The notes beneath the pieces were generated by a model that did not search any database, was not told the DNA's origin, and saw only the letters and a program-made list of their open reading frames with translations. A program made the translations under genes and the position numbers. A DNA stretch of 23,869 nt from JAEZFI01 sp044508215. GTDB taxonomy: Bacteria; Actinomycetota; Acidimicrobiia; Acidimicrobiales; Microtrichaceae. This document shows, one piece after another, positions 6,789-14,035 of this stretch (the first letter of the stretch is position 1; each line of letters opens with the position of its first letter). Where the stretch lies: the NCBI GenBank assembly GCA_044508215.1, contig JBIQID010000033.1:1-23869 (forward strand), given 5' to 3'.

Positions 6789-7970
6789 GTGGATCGCGCG
6801 CAGCTCGAGCACTCCCCGCTGATGCCGCGCACCGCGGCCGGGCGTGCGGCGGTCGTCGGGGTGCTGCTCGTGGTGAGCGCGTCGGTGTTCCTCGGCGAAC
6901 TGGCCTCGGACGAGCGACCGCACGCTGCGCTCCTGGTGATCGATGGGGTCGTGGCGCTCGTCGCCTGCGTGGCCGCGCCGAGGTTGTCCACGCGCCCGAC
7001 CGCGGCTGCAGCGATCTTCGTGGGGCTGACCGCGTTCGTCCCGACCGTCACTCCGGTGGCGGCGACGTCGGTGCTGTGGCTGGCGCAGCGCCGCCCCCTG
7101 AGGGTGGCGGTCGCCGCGGCGGTGGGAGGGGTCGCTGCGCAGGTGCTGCGGGGGATCTGGCGACCGCTGGCCGATGTGCCGCTCGGGTGGTGGACGCTCG
7201 TGGTGTGCGTTGGGTACGCCGCAGCGGTGGGCTGGGGCGCGTGGATGCAGGCGACCCAGGCGCTCCTGGCCTCGCTCGGAGAACGAGCCCGTCGGGCCGA
7301 GGAGGAGCAGCTCGTGAAGGTGCAGGAGGCACGCCGCGCGGAGCGCTCCCGGATCGCCCGGGAGATGCACGACGTGCTGGCCCACCGGCTGTCGATGCTG
7401 GCGATGGCCGCCGGTGCGCTCGAGTACAACCCCGACGCTCCGCCTGCCGACCTGGCCCGTTCGTCGGCGGTCATCCGATCGACGGCGCACCTCGCGCTGG
7501 AGGAGCTCCGGGAGGTGATCGGCGTGCTGCGCACCGACGAGCTCGACGACGCAACCGGCCGGCTTCGGCCACAGCCCACCCTGCGCGACGTCGCCGGCCT
7601 GATCGAGGAGCGACGGCGGACGGGGGCAGCCATCAGCGTGTCCGAGTCGATCCCGCCCGACGACGTGGAGGCTGCGCCGGTGGCACTGGGACGCACCGTG
7701 TACCGGATCGTGCAGGAGGCCCTGACCAACGCCGCGAAGCACGCTCCGCACGAGCCGGTGCAGGTCACGCTCGCGGGCGGAGAGGGCGAAGGGCTGACCG
7801 TCGGGATCGTGAACCGGATGCCGGCCGAGACCCCGCCGTCCCTACCTGGCAGTGGGACCGGCCTGGTGGGCCTCGCCGAGCGCGTCGATCTGCTCGGCGG
7901 CTCGTTCGAGGCCGGCGTCACACCGGAGCGGGAGCATCGTGTGGCAGCGACGCTGCCGTGGTCGGCATGA
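6789..7970 (+). CDS. NarL-family sensor histidine kinase
   Basis: A 393-aa membrane sensor kinase. The N-terminal ~155 residues form about four to five hydrophobic helices with very short loops, so it may sense a signal within or near the membrane. A coiled linker (about 165-185) leads to a HisKA_3 domain with the phosphate-accepting H194 in REMHDVLAHR. The HATPase domain has the N-box VYRIVQEALTNAAKHA (about 304-319) and the G-box GTGLVGLAERV (356-366). It should phosphorylate the response regulator encoded next, with which it overlaps in ATGA. This DesK-like architecture commonly sits beside ABC exporters, and here a five-gene exporter run diverges from it. The start is GTG 6789 because of the leaderless -10; the frame is open much further upstream, but that part is antisense to the minus-strand genes. 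Confidence 0.93.
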   Translation: MDRAQLEHSPLMPRTAAGRAAVVGVLLVVSASVFLGELASDERPHAALLVIDGVVALVACVAAPRLSTRPTAAAAIFVGLTAFVPTVTPVAATSVLWLAQRRPLRVAVAAAVGGVAAQVLRGIWRPLADVPLGWWTLVVCVGYAAAVGWGAWMQATQALLASLGERARRAEEEQLVKVQEARRAERSRIAREMHDVLAHRLSMLAMAAGALEYNPDAPPADLARSSAVIRSTAHLALEELREVIGVLRTDELDDATGRLRPQPTLRDVAGLIEERRRTGAAISVSESIPPDDVEAAPVALGRTVYRIVQEALTNAAKHAPHEPVQVTLAGGEGEGLTVGIVNRMPAETPPSLPGSGTGLVGLAERVDLLGGSFEAGVTPEREHRVAATLPWSA

Positions 7971-8623
7971 CCGCCGTGAAGGTCCTGATCGTGGACGACG
8001 ATCCGATGGTCCGTGACGCGCTCAGCCTGCTGCTGTCCGGCGCCGACGGCATCGAGGTCGCGGCCACCGCGGCCGACGGCGACGAGGTGGCCGACCGGGT
8101 GCGGTCCTCCGCTCCGGACGTGGTGCTGATGGACCTCCGCATGGCACGGGTCGACGGGATCACCGCGACGGAACAGGTTCGGGCGATGCCGTCGCCGCCG
8201 GAGGTTCTGGTGCTCACGACCTTCGACGCAGACGTCGACGTGCTCGGCGCCATGCGCGTCGGTGCTGGGGGCTTCCTCCTGAAGGACACGCCACCCGCCG
8301 ACATCGTCGAGGCGATCCGTCGGGTGGCGGCCGGTGATCCGGTGCTCTCGCCGAGCATCACCCGACGGCTCATGGCCTTCGCCGCATCCGACGACGACCG
8401 TGCGCAGCGGGCCCGGGACGCGGTGGCGGCGCTCAGCGACCGGGAGCAGGAGGTGGTGAGCGCCATCGCCGCTGGACGGACGAACGCGGAGATCGCAGGC
8501 GAGCTGCACATGAGCGTGGCGACGGTGAAGGCTCACGTGTCGCACGTCCTCACGAAGCTCGACCTCAACAACCGCACGCAGATTGCTCTCCTCGGGCACG
8601 ACGCAGGTCTCGAAGGCGGGTGA
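7967..8623 (+). CDS. NarL/LuxR-type response regulator
   Basis: A 218-aa cytosolic DNA-binding regulator, the partner of the upstream kinase. The receiver domain (about 5-122) has the acidic pocket D10-D12, phosphorylation site D56 in VVLMDLRMA, the switch Thr in VLTTF and the conserved Lys in LLKDTPP. The GerE/LuxR helix-turn-helix (about 150-210) includes LSDREQEVVSAIAAGRTNAEIA and VATVKAHVSHVLTKL. It starts within the kinase stop (ATGA), so equal expression is expected. The likely targets are its own promoter and the divergent DUF6069-to-ABC run, because paired TCGG dyads lie in the shared spacer. The beta-propeller gene follows after 24 nt but seems to have its own promoter. Confidence 0.96.
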   Translation: MTAVKVLIVDDDPMVRDALSLLLSGADGIEVAATAADGDEVADRVRSSAPDVVLMDLRMARVDGITATEQVRAMPSPPEVLVLTTFDADVDVLGAMRVGAGGFLLKDTPPADIVEAIRRVAAGDPVLSPSITRRLMAFAASDDDRAQRARDAVAALSDREQEVVSAIAAGRTNAEIAGELHMSVATVKAHVSHVLTKLDLNNRTQIALLGHDAGLEGG

Positions 8624-8634
8624 GTGCGCGCCGG

Positions 8635-8640
8635 TAGCTT
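8635..8640 (+). promoter_or_regulatory. Candidate -10 of a leaderless beta-propeller promoter
   Basis: TAGCTT matches TAnnnT and ends 7 nt before ATG 8648. No ribosome site precedes that ATG. An alternative GTG at 8624, just after the response regulator stop, lies upstream of this element and would not be on the leaderless transcript. The spacing is the same as at trpB and the kinase gene. Confidence 0.5.
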
Positions 8641-8647
8641 GTGGCGC

Positions 8648-10042
8648 ATGTCGGAGCAGGACCCTCGGCCGGGCGGAGCGTCGCCGGATCGCCGTCGTGT
8701 CGATCGGCGCGCGATCCGCGTGCGGCGCGAGGAGGTCTACGTCCGCCGCCGTCGCATCGCAGCGGCGGGTGCTGGCGTGGTCCTGCTGCTGCTCGTGCTG
8801 GGCGTGTGGCAGGTGGTCGGCGCGATCTTCGGCGACGACGGCAACGAGGTCGCTGCGGGCGCACCGTCGACGACGGTCGCGCCGGCGGACGGCGAGGGGG
8901 AGGCAACGGCTCCCGACGGCACCGATCCCACCACCACGACGTCCACACCACTCTTGCCCGACACCGTGGAGATCGCGGCCCCGCCGCTCCAGCCCGACCG
9001 TGCCCAGGGCGACCCGGGCAGCTCGGGCCAGACGGGCCTCGTCCGAGTGCAGCGCCTGGGCGGCGACCGGATGTCGCCCAAGTCGATCGTCGCGTCACGC
9101 GATGGGGTGCTCTTCGCCCAGAACATGATGTACCGGCACTCGATCAGCGTCTTCAACGCCGACGGAGCGCTCGTGCGGACGATCCCCGACTCGGTCGACC
9201 TGGCCTCGTTCGGGGTCGACGGGCATCCCGGGACCACGAAGGGCTCGCCGGTCGAGATGGCGTTCAGCCCCGACGGGCGCACCGCGTGGGTGTCGAACTA
9301 CTCGATGTACGGCAGCGGCTTCGGGCCGGAGGGCAGCGACACGTGCTCACCCGGCGACGGCACCGACGAGAGCTACACGTACCGGATCGACGTGGCGACC
9401 GGCGAGATCCGCAACGTCGTGAAGGTGGGGGCGGTGCCGAAGTACGTGGCCGCCACCCCGGACGGGTCGAAGGTGCTCGTCTCCAACTGGTGCACCTACG
9501 ACCTGTCGGTGATCGACACCGAGACGAACACCGAGGTGAAGCGGGTGCCGCTCGGCGGCAGCTACCCCCGGGGCATCGTGGTCTCGGCCGACAGCAAGAC
9601 CGCCTACGTGGCCCTGATGGGCGGCGACCGGATCGTCACGGTGGACCTCGCGACCTGGGCCGTGAACCGGTTCTCCAACTCGGGTGACGGGACCCGCCAC
9701 CTCGTGGCGTCGCCCGACGGGAAGCACGTGTACGCCACCAACAACCGCGACGGGAACGTGGTGAAGATCGACGCGGCGACCGGCCAGATCGTCGGATCGG
9801 TCCGCACCGGCAGCCAGCCCCGCTCGATGGACATCTCCACCGACGGCGAGGCGATCTACGTCGTGAACTACGACTCGTCGACCATGTCGAAGGTCCGCAC
9901 CGCCGACATGACGGTGATGCAGACGGTGAAGACGGACCACCACCCGATCGGCATCACCTACGAGCCGACGAAGCAGCGGGTGTGGGTCGCCTGCTACGGC
10001 GGCACCGTGATCGTCTTCGACGACTCCCGCACGCTGGCCTGA
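8648..10042 (+). CDS. Membrane-anchored YncE/YVTN-like beta-propeller protein
   Basis: A 464-aa protein with a very basic cytoplasmic N-terminus (about 15-37), one transmembrane anchor (about 38-61), a Thr/Pro/Gly-rich linker (about 68-105) and an extracytoplasmic seven-bladed-type propeller (about 128-464). The blades carry the YVTN/YncE-style pattern of PDG turns and YV(A/V)N-like strands: PKYVAATPDGSKVLVSNW, LVASPDGKHVYATNN, SMDISTDGEAIYVVNY. Three Cys are visible in the propeller. Such domains bind ligands or proteins and some support periplasmic redox enzymes; no catalytic residues can be named. It lies 165 nt upstream of the dehydrogenase-oxidase operon on the same strand, which suggests a possible but unproven link. 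The start is ATG 8648, supported by a leaderless -10. Confidence 0.85.
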   Translation: MSEQDPRPGGASPDRRRVDRRAIRVRREEVYVRRRRIAAAGAGVVLLLLVLGVWQVVGAIFGDDGNEVAAGAPSTTVAPADGEGEATAPDGTDPTTTTSTPLLPDTVEIAAPPLQPDRAQGDPGSSGQTGLVRVQRLGGDRMSPKSIVASRDGVLFAQNMMYRHSISVFNADGALVRTIPDSVDLASFGVDGHPGTTKGSPVEMAFSPDGRTAWVSNYSMYGSGFGPEGSDTCSPGDGTDESYTYRIDVATGEIRNVVKVGAVPKYVAATPDGSKVLVSNWCTYDLSVIDTETNTEVKRVPLGGSYPRGIVVSADSKTAYVALMGGDRIVTVDLATWAVNRFSNSGDGTRHLVASPDGKHVYATNNRDGNVVKIDAATGQIVGSVRTGSQPRSMDISTDGEAIYVVNYDSSTMSKVRTADMTVMQTVKTDHHPIGITYEPTKQRVWVACYGGTVIVFDDSRTLA

Positions 10043-10154
10043 CCTCAGGGGAGGGGCCGCTGACGGCGGGTTCTCCGTCGTCGGGCGCTCGGGTAGGGGC
10101 AGTGGACGAGGCGCGCTGGGGGATCGACGCGACACGTTCACGAGGAGGGACCCG

Positions 10155-10211
10155 GTGGCACGGCCGCGGCTCCACAGGCGCACCCGACAGCCGGAGGAGG
10201 GCCACCGATGA
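10155..10211 (+). CDS. Possible 18-codon leader ORF before the dehydrogenase operon
   Basis: A GTG at 10155 preceded by the strong ribosome-site-like GAGGAGGGA opens a short Arg-rich frame. It ends at a TGA overlapping the ATG of the next gene (ATGA at 10208-10211). Translation of this leader could couple to the dehydrogenase small subunit, although that gene has its own good ribosome site (GGAGGAGGG). With so short a frame the arrangement may be chance, and no regulatory residue run such as repeated Trp or His is present. Confidence 0.2.
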   Translation: MARPRLHRRTRQPEEGHR

Positions 10212-11221
10212 CGAGGCGACGGCCGCCGCTGCCAGGCCCGGGGGAGCCTCAGAGCATCCGCCTGACCCGGCGCGGGTTCCTCGGCACCGCCGGAGCGAGC
10301 GCCGCTGCTGCGGTCGTGGGGGCCGGGTGCACGAGCGACGACCTCGACGGTGGGGTGTCCGGCCCTGGGAGCTCCAGCTCATCGACGCCGGCCGACCGAG
10401 CACGACAGCACTTCAGTCCGAAGGAAGCCGAGCTCGTCGAGGCGATCACTGCCCGCATCCTGCCGGGCACCCCCGATGACCCCGGAGCTCGGGAAGCGGA
10501 GGTGGTGGTGTACATCGACTCCCTCCTCGGCTCGGGTGGGTGGGGGAACGAGCCGATCTACCGAAACGGTCCGTTCGTGACGGCGGACGAGATCGCTGCC
10601 GAACGGGCCGAGAGCGAAGGGGAGGAGGACGAAGAGGAAGCCGACGGAGGCTCGCCTGATCACGGCACCACGTCGTTCGGTGTCACCCGCCGCCCGGTGG
10701 GAGCGTTCGACCGGTACGGCGAGCAGGCGCTGGCGACCCCTCCGGAGATCTATCGGATGGCGCTACCGCAGGTTGATGCCCACGCCCGCGCCCGGTTCGG
10801 TGACGGCTTCACAGCGCTCAGCGAAGAGCAGCAAGACCTGGTGTTGATCGACCTCGAGGAGGGTGAGGCGCCCGCGTTCACCGATCTCGACAGCCGCGAC
10901 TTCTTCGTCCTCATCCGCCAGCACACGATCGAGGGGATGTTCAGCGATCCCATGTACGGCGGGAACCGCGACATGGTCGGCTGGGAGCTCATCGGCTGGC
11001 CCGGAGCGCAGCGGGCGTACTCGGCGGAGGAGATGGTCACCACCATCCGACCGCGGCCACCGCAGCCGATGGCGCACCTCCCCGGAGGCGTGCACGGACA
11101 GGCGGGAGACCGACACGGAGCGACGGAGCGGCCGAGGGGTCGTGGGCCGGTGCTACCGCGCTCGGGAGGCGCCGGGTCCACCACCACGGCGGCCGAGCGG
11201 CCAGGCGGTGGAGGCCAGTGA
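10208..11221 (+). CDS. Gluconate 2-dehydrogenase subunit 3-type protein, Tat-exported
   Basis: A 337-aa protein, longer than the usual ~180-250 aa. A twin-arginine signal (TRRGFLG, 20-26) is followed by an Ala-rich hydrophobic stretch and Cys41, so it may be a Tat lipoprotein. The family domain (Gluconate_2-dh3) is seen as FSPKEAELVEAITARILPG near 69-87 and the hallmark FSDPMYGGNRDMVGW near 245-259. Between them is an acidic insert (EGEEDEEEAD), and the C-terminus has about 50 low-complexity Pro/Gly/Arg residues. In FAD-dependent gluconate and glucose dehydrogenases this small subunit carries the Tat signal and escorts the folded flavoprotein, which lacks its own, as is the case for the next gene here. 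The ribosome site GGAGGAGGG fixes ATG 10208. It is the first clear gene of an eight-gene overlapping operon. Confidence 0.9.
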   Translation: MTRRRPPLPGPGEPQSIRLTRRGFLGTAGASAAAAVVGAGCTSDDLDGGVSGPGSSSSSTPADRARQHFSPKEAELVEAITARILPGTPDDPGAREAEVVVYIDSLLGSGGWGNEPIYRNGPFVTADEIAAERAESEGEEDEEEADGGSPDHGTTSFGVTRRPVGAFDRYGEQALATPPEIYRMALPQVDAHARARFGDGFTALSEEQQDLVLIDLEEGEAPAFTDLDSRDFFVLIRQHTIEGMFSDPMYGGNRDMVGWELIGWPGAQRAYSAEEMVTTIRPRPPQPMAHLPGGVHGQAGDRHGATERPRGRGPVLPRSGGAGSTTTAAERPGGGGQ

Positions 11222-12984
11222 CCCAGGTGCACCCCGAGGTCGACGTGGTCACGATGGGTGCCGGCTGGACCGCAGGCATCCTCGCCCAGCAGCTCACGGC
11301 GGAGGGGCGGACAGTCGTGTCGCTGGAGCGCGGTCCGACGCGTTGGACCGACCCGGACTTCCAGCACAACCACGACTCGCTCCACTACCGGGTCCGCAAG
11401 GCGATGATGCTCGACATCTCGAAGGAAACGTGGTCGTGGCGGCCCGACGTTCGCAGCCGCGCCCTGCCGATCCGTCGCCTCGGTTCGTTCCACCCGGGCG
11501 AAGGCCTCGGAGGCTCCGGCGTCCACTGGGCCGCGGAGACGTGGCGCTTCCAGCCGTCCGACTTCCGGTACCGCTCCCACCACGAGGATCGCTACGGCGC
11601 GGACGTCTTCCCCGAGGACACCACCGTGCAGGACTGGCCGATCACCTACGACGACCTCGAGCCCTACTACACCCGCTACGAGTGGGACGTCGGGGTGTCG
11701 GGTGAGGCGGGCAACCTCGACGGTGAGCCGACCGGCCGTGGCAACCCGTTCGAGGGGCGAAGGAGCAGGGACTACCCGCTCCCTCCCCTCGCTCCGAGCA
11801 TCGCCGCGACCGAGTTCTCGGAAGCGGCCCGTGAGCTGGGCTGGCACCCCTTTCGGCAGCCGGCCTCCATCCTGTCGGAGGGGTACGAAGACCTCTCGGG
11901 GCGCACGCGGTCGGGCTGCCTCTACTGCGGCTTCTGCACCCGCTACGGGTGCGAGGTCGACGCGAAGGCGAGCGCCCTGACCGCCCACATCCCCGTGGCG
12001 CTCGAGACCGGTCGCTACGAGGTCCGCACGGGATGTCTCGTCCGCCGCGTCGAGGTCGACGATCGGGGACGTGCGGTGGGGCTGCGCTACGTCGACGCGG
12101 CCGGCCGGGAGCACCTCCAGCCTGCTGCGGTGGTGGTCCTGTCGGGCTACACCCTCAACAACGTGCGCATGATGCTGCTCTCGCGTAGCGACGCACACCC
12201 TGACGGTGTCGGGAACGACCGAGGGATGGTCGGCGCCAACTACACCTACCAGCTGGTGCAGACCCCGGTGACCGGGGTGTTCGAGGGTCGGCGGTTCAAC
12301 CAGTACATGGGCAACGCCTGCGTCCAGAACCTGGTGCACGACTTCAACGCCGACAACTTCGACCACGCCGGTCTCGGCTTCATCGGCGGCGCCTCGATGG
12401 CCTGCGGCGGAGGGGAGCGGGAGCCGCTGACGAGCGTGGGCGGCCTGCCGGTCGGTGAGGGCAACCGGAACTGGGGAGCCTCCTGGAAGGAGGCGCTACG
12501 GGGCTGGGACTCGGTCGTCGGCGTAGGGATCCAGGGTGAGAGCCTCCCGTACCCGGATCACCGGATGGACCTCGATCCCACCTACACCGACGTGCACGGG
12601 GACCCGTTGCTGCGGATCACGTTCGACTGGCGGGAGAACGATCGACGCCTCTACTCGTTCATGGCCCAGCGGTGCGCGGAGGTGCTCTCGGCGCTCGGGC
12701 CCACCTCGATGGAGGTCACCGACGAGCTCGATCCGTACTCGGTCGGCCCGTACCAGAGCACCCACAACACCGGGGGAGCGATCATGGGCGACGACCCCGG
12801 CGATTCGGTGGTCGACGGCTACGGGAGGGTCTGGGACACCCCGAACCTGTTCGTCACGGGCGCGGCGCTCTATCCGCAGAACCCGGGCTTCAACCCGACC
12901 GAGACGCTCTGCGCCCTTGCATACCGGACCGCGGAGCACCTGAACGGCGTGGACCTCGGGGACCTCGCTCGTGGCGACTTCTGA
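11218..12984 (+). CDS. GMC-family FAD dehydrogenase (gluconate/sugar dehydrogenase-type large subunit)
   Basis: A 588-aa flavoprotein that oxidises a CH-OH group (sugar, sugar acid or alcohol) and passes electrons to a carrier rather than oxygen. The FAD dinucleotide-binding loop is GAGWTAG (14-20), followed by the acidic end of strand 2 in LERGP. A GMC signature-like EGLGGSGVHW is at 95-104. The C-terminal GMC domain supplies the catalytic pair H516 (STHNTGG) and N559 (NPTET). A Cys cluster C234, C237, C240, C245 (CLYCGFC...GC) resembles the Cys-rich loop that holds a 3Fe-4S centre in FAD-glucose and fructose dehydrogenases. No signal peptide is present, so it probably travels with the Tat-tagged small subunit; the genes overlap as GTGA. 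The usual multi-haem cytochrome subunit gene is absent and an oxidase operon follows directly. The substrate is unknown. Confidence 0.93.
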   Translation: MTQVHPEVDVVTMGAGWTAGILAQQLTAEGRTVVSLERGPTRWTDPDFQHNHDSLHYRVRKAMMLDISKETWSWRPDVRSRALPIRRLGSFHPGEGLGGSGVHWAAETWRFQPSDFRYRSHHEDRYGADVFPEDTTVQDWPITYDDLEPYYTRYEWDVGVSGEAGNLDGEPTGRGNPFEGRRSRDYPLPPLAPSIAATEFSEAARELGWHPFRQPASILSEGYEDLSGRTRSGCLYCGFCTRYGCEVDAKASALTAHIPVALETGRYEVRTGCLVRRVEVDDRGRAVGLRYVDAAGREHLQPAAVVVLSGYTLNNVRMMLLSRSDAHPDGVGNDRGMVGANYTYQLVQTPVTGVFEGRRFNQYMGNACVQNLVHDFNADNFDHAGLGFIGGASMACGGGEREPLTSVGGLPVGEGNRNWGASWKEALRGWDSVVGVGIQGESLPYPDHRMDLDPTYTDVHGDPLLRITFDWRENDRRLYSFMAQRCAEVLSALGPTSMEVTDELDPYSVGPYQSTHNTGGAIMGDDPGDSVVDGYGRVWDTPNLFVTGAALYPQNPGFNPTETLCALAYRTAEHLNGVDLGDLARGDF

Positions 12985-14035
12985 GCGGAGCCGCCATCTT
13001 GTTGTCATCGGCGCGCTCGCGTGCCTCGCCACCACGGTGCTCGGGGGGTGCGGTTCCGGGGCGCTGCGACCCGCTGGTCGGGAGGCGTCACGGATCGCAG
13101 CGGTCTGGTGGCTCATGTTCTCCATGGCCGCCCTGGTGTTCATCGGCGTGCTGGCGGTGCTCGTGGTGGCCCTCCGCAGCAGAGCCGAGGGGTCGTCCGC
13201 GGGTGACGGAGCTGGAGCCAGCGAAGGGGAGCGCGCCGAAGGCGTCGGGGGTGCACGGTCTCGCTGGGCGGGCACACGGCTCGTCGTCGTGGGTGGGATC
13301 TGGGTCCCTGCCGTGGTGCTGGTGGCCTTGATGGGCGTGACGGTGTGGGCCGGTGGGGAGGTCCGACGCGAGGGGAGTGACGGAGCGATCCCGGTCGAGG
13401 TGACCGGGCACCAGTTCTGGTGGGACGTCCGCTACCCCGATCACGGGGTCCGCACGGCCAACGAGATCCACGTCCCCGTGGGCGAGGAGGTGGTCCTCGA
13501 GCTCCGCTCGGAGGACGTGATCCACAGCGTGTGGGTCCCGCAGGTCGCCGGGAAGATCGACCTCGTGCCGGGCCGGGTCAACCGGATGACGATCCGGGTC
13601 GACGAGCCGGGTCGGTACCAGGGGCGGTGCGCCGAGTTCTGCGGCCTGCAGCACACCCGCATGCGACTCGAGCTGGTGGCCCACGAACCGGCGGACTTCG
13701 CGCGGTGGGCCCGCGGTGCGAGTGCTCCCCGTCCGACGCCCACCGGGGGCCCGGCGTTCGAGGGCTGGGAGGCGTTCATGAGCTCGGCGTGCTCCTACTG
13801 CCACTCGATCGAGGGGACCCCCGCCACGAGCGAGTTCGGCCCTGACCTCACCAACCTCGCCGACCGCCGGATGCTCGGCGCCGGGATCCTGGAGAACACG
13901 CGTGGGGCGCTCGCTGCGTGGATCCTCGACCCGCAGCTGTCGAAGCCCGGCAACCACATGCCGTCAACCCGGCTGGAACCCGAGCAGCTCGATGCCCTGC
14001 TCGACTACCTGGCAACGCTGGGGGCGGGCGGGTGA
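12971..14035 (+). CDS. ctaC: Cytochrome c oxidase subunit II with fused cytochrome c (caa3-type)
   Basis: A 354-aa lipoprotein subunit that takes electrons and passes them through CuA to subunit I. A lipobox LGGC puts the lipidated Cys at 27. Two transmembrane helices lie at about 43-68 and 103-128. The cupredoxin domain has HQFWWDV and all CuA ligands: H185, C220, E222, C224, H228 and M231. The C-terminal cytochrome c domain has CSYCH (274-278) with M330 as likely sixth ligand. This fusion defines caa3-type oxidases. GTG 12971 overlaps the dehydrogenase gene by 14 nt and is needed to include the lipoprotein signal; the next in-frame ATGs would cut into helix 1. A Gly/Ser/Glu-rich cytoplasmic loop between the helices (about 70-98) is unusually long. 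Confidence 0.96.
   Translation: MATSERSRHLVVIGALACLATTVLGGCGSGALRPAGREASRIAAVWWLMFSMAALVFIGVLAVLVVALRSRAEGSSAGDGAGASEGERAEGVGGARSRWAGTRLVVVGGIWVPAVVLVALMGVTVWAGGEVRREGSDGAIPVEVTGHQFWWDVRYPDHGVRTANEIHVPVGEEVVLELRSEDVIHSVWVPQVAGKIDLVPGRVNRMTIRVDEPGRYQGRCAEFCGLQHTRMRLELVAHEPADFARWARGASAPRPTPTGGPAFEGWEAFMSSACSYCHSIEGTPATSEFGPDLTNLADRRMLGAGILENTRGALAAWILDPQLSKPGNHMPSTRLEPEQLDALLDYLATLGAGG

Noticed and set aside
8624..8647. GTG at 8624 as the start of the beta-propeller gene
   Set aside because: It lies directly after the response regulator stop without a ribosome site, and upstream of the TAGCTT element spaced for a leaderless start at ATG 8648.
10750..12366. 538-codon minus-strand open frame over the dehydrogenase genes
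   Set aside because: Low-complexity antisense translation over two genes with clear family motifs. The same holds for the long minus frames at 14512-16134 and 6638-8599, except that the last contains the real DUF6069-like gene in its final 144 codons (6206-6637).
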